From NCBI RefSeq assembly GCF_026341275.1, contig NZ_JAIFZO010000002.1, forward strand, positions 5,734,118 through 5,798,117: a DNA stretch of 64,000 nucleotides, read 5' to 3'. A model generated the notes under the pieces. It made no database searches, was not told where the DNA came from, and saw nothing but the letters and a program-made list of their open reading frames with translations. The translations under genes were made by a program, and so were the position numbers. Origin of the DNA: Streptomyces ortus (GTDB taxonomy: Bacteria; Actinomycetota; Actinomycetes; Streptomycetales; Streptomycetaceae). The number at the start of each line of letters is the position of its first letter. Position 1 is the first letter of the stretch. This document shows positions 18,457 through 26,766 of the stretch, one piece after another.

Positions 18457-19743
18457 ATGACCACGCTCTCGCCGTACGACTCGATGTCCCCGGTCACCCA
18501 GGCCGCCTACCGCGCCAAGGGCGCCGCCGCCGACCTCGCCCCGCTGCCGCGCGCCGAGAAGGACGACGCGCTGCTCGCGATCGCGGACGCCCTCGAAGTC
18601 CGTACGAGCGACGTCGTCGAGGCCAACGCCAAGGACATCGAGCGCGCCCGCGCGGCCGGCACCAGCGAGACCGTCATCGACCGGCTCACGCTCACCCCCG
18701 AACGGATCCGCGCGATCGCCTCCGACGTACGCGACGTGGTGGCGCTGCCCGACCCGGTCGGCGAGGTCGTCCGCGGCTCGACCCTCCCGAACGGCATCGA
18801 CCTGCGCCAGGTCCGCGTCCCGCTCGGCGTCGTCGGCATCATCTACGAGGCCCGCCCGAACGTGACGGTCGACGCGGCAGCCCTGTGCCTGAAGTCCGGC
18901 AACGCGGTGCTGCTGCGCGGCTCGTCCTCGGCGTACGAGTCCAACTCCGCCCTCGTCCGCGTCCTGCGCGACGCCGTCGGCGGCTCGGGCCTGCCCGCCG
19001 ACGCCGTCCAGCTCGTACCGGGCGACAACCGCGAGTCCGTACGGGAGCTGATGCGTGCCCGGGGCCTCGTCGACGTGCTCATCCCGCGCGGCGGCGCCTC
19101 CTTGATCCGCACGGTCGTCCAGGAGTCCACCGTCCCGGTCATCGAGACCGGCACCGGCAACTGCCATGTCTACGTCGACGCGCACGCCGACCTCGACATG
19201 GCGATCGACATCCTGATCAACTCCAAGGCGCAGCGGCCCAGCGTCTGCAACGCCGCCGAGACGCTCCTCGTCCACCAGGACATCGCGCCCCGGTTCCTGC
19301 CGCTCGCGCTCGACGCCCTCGCGGAGGCCGGGGTCACCGTGCACGGCGACGAGCGCGTCCTCGCGTACGGCAAGGACTCCAAGGCCACCGTCGTCGAGGC
19401 GACGACCGAGGACTGGGAGACCGAGTACCTGTCGTACGACATCGCGGCGGCCGTCGTCGACTCGCTGGAGCGGGCCGTCGACCACATCAGGCTGTGGACC
19501 TCCGGGCACACCGAGGCGATCGTCACCACCTCGCAGCAGGCGGCCCGCCGCTTCACCCAACTGGTCGACTCGACGACGGTGGCCGTGAACGCGTCCACGC
19601 GCTTCACGGACGGCGGCCAGTTCGGCTTCGGCGCCGAGATCGGGATCTCCACGCAGAAGCTGCACGCGCGGGGGCCCATGGGGCTGCCGGAGCTGACGAG
19701 CACCAAGTACATCGTCACGGGCGACGGACACATCCGGCGCTGA
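18457..19743 (+). CDS. proA: Glutamate-5-semialdehyde dehydrogenase (gamma-glutamyl phosphate reductase)
   Basis: A 428-residue NADPH-dependent enzyme that reduces glutamyl 5-phosphate to glutamate 5-semialdehyde, the second step of proline synthesis. The aldehyde-dehydrogenase fold is clear. PLGVVGIIYEARPNVTVDAA and LKSGNAVLLRGSSSA lie in the cofactor domain. The catalytic cysteine is in KAQRPSVCNAAETLLVH at about residue 264, and GHTEAIVT and TRFTDGGQFGFGAEIG are near the C-terminus. Length and start (MTTLSPYDSMSPV) match the family. It probably has its own leaderless promoter rather than depending on proB. Confidence 0.97.
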   Translation: MTTLSPYDSMSPVTQAAYRAKGAAADLAPLPRAEKDDALLAIADALEVRTSDVVEANAKDIERARAAGTSETVIDRLTLTPERIRAIASDVRDVVALPDPVGEVVRGSTLPNGIDLRQVRVPLGVVGIIYEARPNVTVDAAALCLKSGNAVLLRGSSSAYESNSALVRVLRDAVGGSGLPADAVQLVPGDNRESVRELMRARGLVDVLIPRGGASLIRTVVQESTVPVIETGTGNCHVYVDAHADLDMAIDILINSKAQRPSVCNAAETLLVHQDIAPRFLPLALDALAEAGVTVHGDERVLAYGKDSKATVVEATTEDWETEYLSYDIAAAVVDSLERAVDHIRLWTSGHTEAIVTTSQQAARRFTQLVDSTTVAVNASTRFTDGGQFGFGAEIGISTQKLHARGPMGLPELTSTKYIVTGDGHIRR

Positions 19744-19841
19744 CCGCGTCCGGCGCCGGACGCTTCGGGCCGCCTCGGCGCCGGCCGTCTCGCCAGGCGG
19801 GAGAATTTCCTTACCGTCTGCCCAAATTGACCACCCCGGTC

Positions 19842-19847
19842 TACTCT
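19842..19847 (+). promoter_or_regulatory. -10 box immediately before the gene at 19854
   Basis: TACTCT ends 6 nt before the GTG start, implying a leaderless transcript. A TTGACC lies only 9 bp upstream and is too close to be the partner -35, so the -35 is not identified. Confidence 0.4.
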
Positions 19848-19853
19848 GGATCC

Positions 19854-20453
19854 GTGCCGGAGGACGTGGGGGGCACGCCGTTCCCTGACGGCTGGGAGCC
19901 CGACGACGACCGCGACCGCGGGGGTGCGGACGAAGAGTTCGCCTCCGTGGTCTTCGACGAGGCCTTCGTGCGGGCGGCGACGGTGCACGAGCCGACCGCC
20001 GTGGAGCGCCTCCTGGCCGCCGCGCAGGCGAGGGCGGAGGCTTCCGAGGCCGAGGCCCGCCGGACGCGCCCCCGGGGGCTGCGAGGGGACGACGAGCTCT
20101 ACGAGGACGGGTTCGGACCCGACGGGCCGGGTGATTTCGGCCACGACCCCGATCTTGACGACTTCGACGACCGGGACGTCCTGGACGGCCGTTACGGCCG
20201 ATACGGCCACCCCGGCAGCTACGGCAAGCAGGTCCGCTGGCACCGCCCCGTGGCCTGGGTGCTCGCCCTCGTGATGGGCATCGGCATGGTCGCGCTGGCG
20301 TTCGCCGCGGTCTACCGGGGCGCCTCGTCGAGCAGCGGGGACCAGGTCCCGCCGCCCGCCTCCACCGGCCTCGAACAGGGCGGCGGTGTGGGCCCCTCGG
20401 CCTCCGCCGACTACTCCCCGCCGGCCGCCTCGGCGGTGCCCCGCACGCCGTGA
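19854..20453 (+). CDS. Single-pass membrane protein with VVFDE-FVRAA motif (first of pair)
   Basis: A 199-residue protein. An acidic cytosolic N-terminal half carries the motif FASVVFDEAFVRAATVHEPTA, then a Gly/Tyr/Asp-rich linker, one transmembrane helix (about residues 138-160, VLALVMGIGMVALAFAAV) and a short Ser/Pro-rich outside tail. No catalytic domain is visible. The motif is shared with the next gene (EEYRSVVFDESFVRAARLQE), so the two are related at the N-terminus. In S. coelicolor the corresponding position (SCO2583/SCO2584, from memory) encodes membrane proteins linked to the spore-wall complex; I use that only as context. GTG 19854 follows a -10 box directly. Function unknown. Confidence 0.8.
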   Translation: MPEDVGGTPFPDGWEPDDDRDRGGADEEFASVVFDEAFVRAATVHEPTAVERLLAAAQARAEASEAEARRTRPRGLRGDDELYEDGFGPDGPGDFGHDPDLDDFDDRDVLDGRYGRYGHPGSYGKQVRWHRPVAWVLALVMGIGMVALAFAAVYRGASSSSGDQVPPPASTGLEQGGGVGPSASADYSPPAASAVPRTP

Positions 20454-20564
20454 GCCCGTGGCCGGAGCAGGTTTGAAAAGCGGTCGCCGCAGCCTGCCCG
20501 GCTCCTCCCGTAGCTGACGGTGAAACTGGTGAGAACCTGTCAGAAGTTGTCGTGTAGCAGGGCG

Positions 20565-20592
20565 TTTACCTGAGGTCCAGGAGACCTACTCT
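20565..20592 (+). promoter_or_regulatory. Promoter of the gene at 20599
   Basis: -35 TTTACC (20565-20570), 16-bp spacer, -10 TACTCT (20587-20592), ending 6 nt before ATG 20599. This again predicts a leaderless mRNA. Confidence 0.5.
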
Positions 20593-20598
20593 GAAAGT

Positions 20599-21666
20599 AT
20601 GGGCAGTCCTGGAGACCCACCGGAGGGGACATCCGAGGGTGTACCCGGCGGGGGCGAGGAGGAGTACCGCTCCGTCGTCTTCGACGAATCGTTCGTCCGC
20701 GCTGCCCGCCTCCAGGAGTTCTCCGCGCAGGAGCGGATCGGCGACCACACCCCGGCCGTCCGCCGCCGCCCCCCGATGCGCCGAGGTCTCTCCCGGCAGG
20801 CGCTGGTCCTCGTCGTCCTGATCGCCGTGGCGTTCGGCACGGCGATCTACATGGGCGTGCGCCATCCCTACCAGACCCCCGCCGCGAAGCGTCCCGAACC
20901 CCTGCGGATGACGGTGATCCCGCTCGCGCCGCAGAGCCGCGTGCCCGGTTCGGCCGATGTGGAGGCGCTGTACGCGCACAGCCCCGCAGACCAGTTCCGC
21001 ATAGGCGCCGACGGCATCACGTTGCCCGCCTCGCGACGCACCGCGCACTTCTCCGACAGCCAGATCATCACCGCGCTGACCACGGCGAAGGACTACCTCG
21101 TCGAGTCCGCGCTCGACCCGGACGTGCTGACCGGCGGTGCCAGCCGGCCGGTGCGGATACTGCTCGATCCGCAGCAACTCGACCAGTTCGACCAGAGCTT
21201 CCGGAGCCCGGCCGCGGACGGGCGGCACGCGCCCACCGGGTGGCTGGTGCGCTTCGATCCGGCGCGGACGGAGCTGGCCGACACGAAGGTCCGGGTGCAG
21301 GGCACGCTGACCGCCGCGGAGACGGACTCCGACACGCTTGAGGTCAGCGCCGACCACACCTTCGTGTACGCGCTGCGGCCGAGCGGCGCCGACGAGAAGG
21401 CCGAGGCGTCGCTGTTCACCGTCCGGCGTGAGCTGCACTTCCGGTTCGACCGGGACGACCTGCGGATGCACCAGGCCGAGCTGCTCGTCTCCTACGTCCA
21501 GGCCGGGCCGCTGGCCTGCGCCGAGGATGCGGCGAACCAGTTGCGTCCGCTGCTCGCGGGGGAGACGGCGCGGGCGGGTGGGCCGGCCGGGACGGATCCG
21601 TTCGCCACGGGGAGCGCTACCGCGCTGTGCGGGTCGTTGGCTGCTGGGGCGCAGCCGAAGCTGTGA
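20599..21666 (+). CDS. Single-pass membrane protein with VVFDE-FVRAA motif (second of pair)
   Basis: A 355-residue protein. The cytosolic N-terminus bears EEYRSVVFDESFVRAARLQEFSAQER. One transmembrane helix follows (about residues 67-86, QALVLVVLIAVAFGTAIYMG). A ~270-residue extracytoplasmic domain contains ILLDPQQLDQFDQSF, RFDPARTELAD and two cysteines near its C-terminus (LACAEDAA, ALCGSL) that could form a disulfide outside the cell. I do not recognise the outer domain. It is probably the counterpart of S. coelicolor SCO2584, a membrane protein implicated in spore-wall synthesis (memory, not checked). Its paired motif with the upstream gene suggests both cytosolic tails bind the same partner. 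Confidence 0.8.
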   Translation: MGSPGDPPEGTSEGVPGGGEEEYRSVVFDESFVRAARLQEFSAQERIGDHTPAVRRRPPMRRGLSRQALVLVVLIAVAFGTAIYMGVRHPYQTPAAKRPEPLRMTVIPLAPQSRVPGSADVEALYAHSPADQFRIGADGITLPASRRTAHFSDSQIITALTTAKDYLVESALDPDVLTGGASRPVRILLDPQQLDQFDQSFRSPAADGRHAPTGWLVRFDPARTELADTKVRVQGTLTAAETDSDTLEVSADHTFVYALRPSGADEKAEASLFTVRRELHFRFDRDDLRMHQAELLVSYVQAGPLACAEDAANQLRPLLAGETARAGGPAGTDPFATGSATALCGSLAAGAQPKL

Positions 21667-21721
21667 CGCTGCGGGGTGCGCTGCGCGCGGCTTTGCGGGG
21701 TGGATCAGAGGCCCGGGATGC

Positions 21722-21950
21722 CTGTGCGGGCGGTTGGGGCTGAGGTGCGCAGTTCCCCGCGCCCCTGGGGGGTGGGACGGGGTGCGGGGATCGCCTGTGC
21801 GGGCGGTTGGGGTTGAGCGCGCAGTTCCCCGCGCCCCTGGGGTGGGAGGGGTGCCGGGGTGGTCTGTGCGGGCCGTATGGGGCGAGGTGCGCAGTTCCCC
21901 GCGCCCCTGGGTGGGCAGGGGTGCGGGGGTGGTCTGTGCGGGCCGGTTGA
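21722..21950. repeat. Tandem array of ~70-bp intergenic repeats
   Basis: Three full units and one partial unit. Each begins TGTGCGGGC[CG]G and contains GCGCAGTTCCCCGCGCCCCT (starting at 21747, 21819 and 21889; periods 72 and 70). The core matches half of the palindromic repeat at 13679. It lies between convergent genes and holds no credible ORF. Confidence 0.85.
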
Positions 21951-21958
21951 GGGGGGCG

Positions 21959-23068
21959 TCAGGCGTTGGCGGGTGGGGGTGTGTCCTCCGGGTTGTCCGT
22001 GCGCGGGGTGTCCTTGGTCGTGGAGCCGGCCGTGCTGCTGCCGGTGGCGAAGCCGCCGAAGCCTCGGCGTACCCGGCCGCCGAGGTCGCCCGCGCCGCCC
22101 GCGATGTCGCTGACCAGCTTCATCAGCGGGTCCTTGGAGTTCTTCATGTCGCTGGCGTAGCTGGCCGCCGACTGACGGAAGGAGTCCGTGACCGAGGTCC
22201 CGCCGTCCTCGTCACGCCGCGGATAGTGGCCGTCCATGATCCGCTGGTGGTCGCGGGACTCCGCCCACTTCTTCAGCTCCGCCGCCCGGACCGTGGTGAA
22301 GGGGTGGGAGCGGGGCATCACGTTCAGGATCTTGAGCACGGAGTCGCGGAGGTCGCCGCCGGCCTCGTACTCCTCGGCCTGGGCGAGGAACGCGTCCACG
22401 TTCATCTCGTGCAGGTGGTTGCCGCCCGCGATCTTCATCAGGCCGCGCATCGAGGCCCGCAGGTCCTGGCCGACCAGCAGCCCCGCCCGGTCCGCGGACA
22501 GCTCCGACTTGCGGAACCACTCGCGCAGGGCGGTCACGATCGCCATGATCGCGAGGTTGCCGAGGGGGATCCACGCCACGCGCAGGGCGAGGCTGGTGAG
22601 GAAGAGCAGGATCGTGCGGTAGACGGAGTGGCCGGACAGCGCGTGGCCCACCTCGTGGCCGACGACCGCCCGCATCTCCTCCTCGTCGAGCAGCTCGACG
22701 AGCCCGGTGGTGACGACGATGATCGGCTCGTCCAGGCCGATGCACATCGCGTTCGGCTGCGGGTCCTGGTTCACGTACATCGGCGGGACCTTGTCGAGGT
22801 CCAGGATGTAGCAGGCGTCGCGCAGCATCACGTTCAGGTGGGCGAACTGGGCGTCCGAGACGCGCACCGAGTCCGACAGGAACAACAGCCTCAGGCTGCG
22901 CTCCGGGAGCAGGCCGCTGAGCGCCTTGAAGACCGTGTCGAAGCCGGTGAGCTTGCGCAGGGCGACCAGCGCCGAGCGGTCCGCCGGGTGCTCGTACGCC
23001 CGGGAGGAGATCCCCTCGAAGCGCCTGCGCTGCCTGCTCGGTACGTTCTCGTGGCTTTCTTCTGGCAT
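21959..23068 (-). CDS. M48 family metallopeptidase
   Basis: A 369-residue zinc protease of the HtpX/M48 type. The zinc-binding HEVGH (in AVVGHEVGHALSGHSVY) is at about residue 137, and the third ligand glutamate probably lies in WFRKSELSADRAGLL. A hydrophobic segment between them (TILLFLTSLALRVAWIPLGNLAIMAIV) suggests membrane association, as in this family, but there is no N-terminal four-helix array like E. coli HtpX. The C-terminus ends in a Ser/Thr/Pro-rich tail. ATG 23068 has GGGGGA five bases upstream; ATG 23080 is also possible. It is divergent from the two tiny membrane-protein genes. The presumed role is membrane protein quality control. Confidence 0.9.
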   Translation of the reverse strand: MPEESHENVPSRQRRRFEGISSRAYEHPADRSALVALRKLTGFDTVFKALSGLLPERSLRLLFLSDSVRVSDAQFAHLNVMLRDACYILDLDKVPPMYVNQDPQPNAMCIGLDEPIIVVTTGLVELLDEEEMRAVVGHEVGHALSGHSVYRTILLFLTSLALRVAWIPLGNLAIMAIVTALREWFRKSELSADRAGLLVGQDLRASMRGLMKIAGGNHLHEMNVDAFLAQAEEYEAGGDLRDSVLKILNVMPRSHPFTTVRAAELKKWAESRDHQRIMDGHYPRRDEDGGTSVTDSFRQSAASYASDMKNSKDPLMKLVSDIAGGAGDLGGRVRRGFGGFATGSSTAGSTTKDTPRTDNPEDTPPPANA

Positions 23069-23185
23069 GTGGTCCCCCATGCGTTTGGTTGCCTTCTGTG
23101 CCCCCAAGGCGGGGACCAGCCTAGGCGGAGATACCTTGGACGGGCAGTACAGCGAAGGAGCGGTACGTCAAGGAGTAGTACGTCA

Positions 23186-23341
23186 ATGGAGCATTCCCCC
23201 GGATCGTGGCTCGTCGAGGCCGCGAGCGCCGCCCAGCAGCAAGGGGCGGGCAATCTCCTCCGCATCGTGCTGATCGTGATGGTCGTCGGATGTGGACTCG
23301 CCGCCTGGTTCCTGTTGCGCGGCTACAAACGGGACGACTGA
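23186..23341 (+). CDS. 51-residue membrane protein
   Basis: Small protein with a Gly/Ala/Gln N-terminus and one transmembrane helix (LLRIVLIVMVVGCGLAAWFLL), ending in a positively charged RGYKRDD, so the C-terminus probably stays in the cytosol. AAGGAG at 23170 precedes ATG 23186 by 10 nt. The ribosome site lies within a short direct repeat (GTACGTCAAGGAGTA / GTACGTCAATGGAG). Similar to but distinct from the next small protein. Function unknown. Confidence 0.75.
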   Translation: MEHSPGSWLVEAASAAQQQGAGNLLRIVLIVMVVGCGLAAWFLLRGYKRDD

Positions 23342-23482
23342 GACCCCGCGGAAGGTTCCCGGCCCGGCGGAGCCGAACTCCCCAACGGCGGAGTCGGAGT
23401 GATGGAGGAGAGGGCACCCGCTTACGATGTGCGGAGTCTTTACCCCGCCCACATCGCCCCCATCGGATAGGTCCCGCTGAAG

Positions 23483-23647
23483 ATGAGCTTCCACAGCGCC
23501 GCTGCCCAGTTGGTCACACTCGCCGCCGAGGGCGAGGAGCACGGCGGCAACCACGAGAGCCTGAACCCCCTGTTCGTCGGCGGTGGAGCCTTTCTCGCCC
23601 TCCTGCTGCTGCTGTGGATCACCACCCGCTTCAACCGGGACCGCTGA
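23483..23647 (+). CDS. 54-residue membrane protein
   Basis: MSFHSAAAQLVTLAAEGEEH starts a small protein with a His/Glu-rich N-terminal stretch, one transmembrane helix (LFVGGGAFLALLLLLWITT) and a basic end, RFNRDR. The frame has normal codon bias and stands in the gap before nadD, so I regard it as a real gene, not noise. The ribosome site is weak (GCTGAAG). With the 51-residue protein it makes a conserved-looking pair of tiny single-helix proteins ahead of nadD; a shared role is inferred, not shown. Confidence 0.75.
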   Translation: MSFHSAAAQLVTLAAEGEEHGGNHESLNPLFVGGGAFLALLLLLWITTRFNRDR

Positions 23648-23680
23648 CGGCCGCGCGACAGAGCCCGCCGTCCGGGCCGG

Positions 23681-23686
23681 TAGGGT
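23681..23686 (+). promoter_or_regulatory. -10 box before nadD
   Basis: TAGGGT ends 8 nt before ATG 23695, consistent with a leaderless or near-leaderless nadD transcript. Confidence 0.4.
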
Positions 23687-23694
23687 CTGCACGC

Positions 23695-24369
23695 ATGGGA
23701 GAGCAGGACATGCCTACCGGTCCGGCGGGCGTCGTGGCACACGACGCACGGCCCGGCACGGGTAACGGACCGTCGAACCCGGGCAAGCGCCGCCTCGGTG
23801 TCATGGGCGGCACGTTCGACCCGATCCACCACGGACACCTCGTGGCCGCCAGTGAGGTCGCCGCGCGCTTCCACCTCGACGAGGTGGTGTTCGTGCCGAC
23901 CGGACAGCCGTGGCAGAAGACCGACCGCAAGGTCTCGCCCGCCGAGGACCGCTATCTGATGACGGTCATCTCGACCGCCGAGAACCCGCAGTTCTCCGTG
24001 AGCCGCATCGACATCGACCGCGGCGGTCCCACCTACACCACGGACACGCTGCGCGACCTGCGCATGCTCAACCCCGACACGGATCTCTTCTTCATCACCG
24101 GCGCCGACGCGCTCGGCCAGATCCTCACCTGGCGGGACGCCGACGAACTGTTCTCCCTCGCGCACTTCATCGGGGTCACCCGGCCCGGCCACATACTGAC
24201 CGACACCGGTCTGCCCGAGGGCGGTGTCTCGCTCGTCGAGGTCCCCGCGCTCGCCATCTCGTCCACGGACTGCCGGGTCCGCGTCGCCAAGGGTGACCCG
24301 GTCTGGTACCTGGTGCCGGACGGTGTGGTGCGCTACATCGACAAGCGTGAGCTGTACCGCGGCGAGTGA
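23695..24369 (+). CDS. nadD: Nicotinate-nucleotide adenylyltransferase
   Basis: A 224-residue enzyme that joins nicotinate mononucleotide to AMP to form deamido-NAD, in NAD biosynthesis. The nucleotidyltransferase signature GGTFDPIHHGHL begins near residue 38, and the second motif SSTDCRVRV is near the C-terminus. About 30 residues precede the core, a little longer than in E. coli; ATG 23710 would shorten this. It is followed 16 nt later by the LCP gene and then rsfS; the nadD-LCP-rsfS-phosphatase order is typical of Streptomyces. Confidence 0.95.
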   Translation: MGEQDMPTGPAGVVAHDARPGTGNGPSNPGKRRLGVMGGTFDPIHHGHLVAASEVAARFHLDEVVFVPTGQPWQKTDRKVSPAEDRYLMTVISTAENPQFSVSRIDIDRGGPTYTTDTLRDLRMLNPDTDLFFITGADALGQILTWRDADELFSLAHFIGVTRPGHILTDTGLPEGGVSLVEVPALAISSTDCRVRVAKGDPVWYLVPDGVVRYIDKRELYRGE

Positions 24370-24385
24370 GCCGAGAGGGGCACCG

Positions 24386-26167
24386 GTGAACGACCGATAC
24401 GACGCTGGGTACGGAGGCGACCAGTACGAACTCGTCGGCTACGACGAGTTCGGGCAGCCCGTGTACCAGCAGGTGCCGCAGCCGGGGCAGTCTCCGCAGC
24501 ACCCCCAGTACTCTCCGCAACAGGGCGAGTACGGCTCGTACGACCCCTACGGCGGCCAGGCACAGGGACAGACTCAGGGGCAGGTCCCGGGGCAGGCGCC
24601 CGCGCAGGACTACGGGCAGCAGGACTACGGCCAGAGCTACGGGCAGCAGCAGGGGTACGCCCAGGGGCACGGGAACGGGCAGGGGCACGCGCAGGGCTAC
24701 GGCTACGACCCGTACGCGACGGGGCAGCAGCAGGGAGCGCCCGGCGTCTCGTACGACACCGGGCAGCAGCAGCCGCAGGTCGCCGAGCAGACCGCGTACA
24801 TCCCGCAGCAGGCCGGCCCCGCCGAGGACCCCGCCCCGGCCCCGGCGCCCCCGGAGAGCGGTGAGCGCCCGGACGGCGAGCAGGCGGGCCAACCCGACTA
24901 CCGCACCGAGCAGTTCGCGTTCGTCGAGGAGCAGCCCGAGCAGTCCGAGGACGTCATCGACTGGCTCAAGTTCACCGAGAACCGCACCGAGCGGCGCGAG
25001 GAGGCCAAGCGCCGCGCGCGCGGCCGGGTGATCGCCCTCGTCGTCGTCCTCGCGACGGTCGTGGTGGGCGGGGCGGGCTACCTCTGGTTCGCCGGGAAGC
25101 TGCCCGGCTCCTCGTCGGACACGAAGGGCGGCACGACCACCGCCGCGGGCGCCCAGAAGCGTGACGTGATCGTCGTCCACCTGCACAACACCAAGGGCAG
25201 CGGCACCTCGACGGCCCTCCTCGTCAACAACACCACCACGAAGCAGGGCACCACGGTCCTGCTGCCCAACTCGCTGGCCCTGACGGACGACGACGGCGGC
25301 GCGACCACCCTCTCCAAGTCGGTCGACGACGACGGCTCCTCGGGGACGCGCGACGAGCTGGACACCGTACTCGGGACGGACATCGAGGGCACCTGGCGCC
25401 TCGACACCCCCTACCTCAACAACCTGGTCGAACTCGTCGGGAACATCGACGTCGACACCGACGCGGACGTGCCGGACCCCGAGGCGAAGAAGAAGGGCGA
25501 GGCGCCCCTCGTCAAGAAGGGCGAGCAGCAGACGCTCAGCGGCAAGATGGCCGTCGCGTACGCCACGTACCGGGCCTCCGGGGAGTCGCAGAACGCGCAG
25601 CTGCAGCGGTTCGGGCAGGTCATGCAGGCCGTGCTGCGCAAGCTGTCGTCCGACGAGCAGGCCGCGACGACCACCGTGCAGACCCTCGCGCAGATCCTCG
25701 ACCCCTCGCTCACCGACAAGGACCTGGGCGCGTTCCTCGCCAAGCTCGCGGACCGCGCCAAGGAGGGCGACTTCAAGACCGCCCTGCTGCCCGTCCAGAC
25801 GGACGGCCGGCTCAGCGCGCAGGCGAGCGACAGCGTGGTCAAGGACGTGCTCGGCGGGGCCGCCAGGAGCCCCGAGAAGGGCGCGGCCGTCCAGGTCGGC
25901 ATCCGCAACGCCACAGCCGACGCGGACGCCACCGAGAAGGCCCGGGTCGTGCTGCTCAACGGCGGCTACACCTTCGTCGACGCCGGTTCGGCCGATGTCG
26001 CCCAGGCGGTGTCCGAGGTCACGTACGCCGACGCCGCCAAGAAGGAGGACGCGGCGGAGGTCGCCAAGACGCTCGGCCTGCCGACGACCTCCGTGAAGAA
26101 GGGGAAGGTCACCTCGAACGCGGACGTGTCGGTGGTGCTCGGCCAGGACTACAAGACGGGCGAATAG
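24386..26167 (+). CDS. LytR-CpsA-Psr (LCP) family protein, PdtA-like
   Basis: A 593-residue protein. The N-terminal ~200 residues are a Gln/Gly/Tyr-rich disordered tail (repeated GQ, YGQ units). One transmembrane helix follows at about 215-236 (VIALVVVLATVVVGGAGYLWF). The extracytoplasmic LCP domain (about 253-480) and a C-terminal LytR_C domain (about 495-590, VGIRNATADADATEKARVVLLNGGYTF) complete it. LCP enzymes move lipid-linked polymers such as teichoic acids onto peptidoglycan. Several usual catalytic positions look altered here: the RxDxxM-like segment reads GSGTSTALLV, and the DxxRxxRQ-like segment reads NAQLQRFGQ. The gene matches the position of S. coelicolor PdtA (SCO2578, from memory), reported to attach poly-diglycosylphosphate. 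GTG 24386 follows GAGAGGGG. Confidence 0.85.
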   Translation: MNDRYDAGYGGDQYELVGYDEFGQPVYQQVPQPGQSPQHPQYSPQQGEYGSYDPYGGQAQGQTQGQVPGQAPAQDYGQQDYGQSYGQQQGYAQGHGNGQGHAQGYGYDPYATGQQQGAPGVSYDTGQQQPQVAEQTAYIPQQAGPAEDPAPAPAPPESGERPDGEQAGQPDYRTEQFAFVEEQPEQSEDVIDWLKFTENRTERREEAKRRARGRVIALVVVLATVVVGGAGYLWFAGKLPGSSSDTKGGTTTAAGAQKRDVIVVHLHNTKGSGTSTALLVNNTTTKQGTTVLLPNSLALTDDDGGATTLSKSVDDDGSSGTRDELDTVLGTDIEGTWRLDTPYLNNLVELVGNIDVDTDADVPDPEAKKKGEAPLVKKGEQQTLSGKMAVAYATYRASGESQNAQLQRFGQVMQAVLRKLSSDEQAATTTVQTLAQILDPSLTDKDLGAFLAKLADRAKEGDFKTALLPVQTDGRLSAQASDSVVKDVLGGAARSPEKGAAVQVGIRNATADADATEKARVVLLNGGYTFVDAGSADVAQAVSEVTYADAAKKEDAAEVAKTLGLPTTSVKKGKVTSNADVSVVLGQDYKTGE

Positions 26168-26319
26168 GCCCCGGGCGGACCGGCCCGCCGGGCCCGTGGG
26201 GCGAGGCGTCCCCGGGCCCGCGGGGTGATCCGTTTATCGCGTGGGGTGCTGTCGGTGGTCCGTGAGACCCTTGGGGTATGACCCCCCGGGGTTCCTGACC
26301 GTCTACGGAAAGCCTTGTA

Positions 26320-26766
26320 GTGACCGCTACCGACCGTTCAGTCGAGCTCATCACCACCGCCGCGCAGGCGGCTGCCGACAAGCTCGCGCACGACATCATC
26401 GCGTACGACGTCAGCGACGTGCTGTCGATCACGGACGCCTTCCTGCTGGCCTCCGCGCCCAACGACCGCCAGGTCAAGTCGATCGTCGACGAGATCGAGG
26501 AGCGCCTGAACAAGGAGCTCGGCGCGAAGCCGGTGCGCCGCGAGGGCGACCGCGACGCCCGCTGGATCCTGCTGGACTACGTCGACATCGTCGTGCACGT
26601 CCAGCACAGCGAGGAGCGGGTGTTCTACGCCCTGGAGCGGCTCTGGAAGGACTGCCCCGAGCTGGACCTGCCCGCCGACGCCAAGGCCACCCGCGGCAAG
26701 GCCGCCGAGCACGCCGAGCTCCAGGACGCGGAGGACGCCGCGGAGCTGCGCGGAGAACTGCGATGA
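26320..26766 (+). CDS. rsfS: Ribosome silencing factor RsfS
   Basis: 148 residues of the RsfS/Iojap family. Family members bind L14 of the 50S subunit and block subunit joining when nutrients are scarce. Conserved segments: ALSITDAFLLASAPNDRQVKSI in the form VLSITDAFLLASAPN, and WILLDYVDIVVHVQHSEERVFYALERLW. The last ~25 residues are a variable acidic/alanine tail. GTG 26320 has GGAAAG upstream. The stop overlaps the next gene by four bases (ATGA), so the two are translationally coupled. Confidence 0.95.
   Translation: MTATDRSVELITTAAQAAADKLAHDIIAYDVSDVLSITDAFLLASAPNDRQVKSIVDEIEERLNKELGAKPVRREGDRDARWILLDYVDIVVHVQHSEERVFYALERLWKDCPELDLPADAKATRGKAAEHAELQDAEDAAELRGELR

Noticed and set aside
21747..21910. 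Repeat array that could look like a short CRISPR
   Set aside because: The intervening segments are also repeated, not unique spacers, and no cas gene is nearby.
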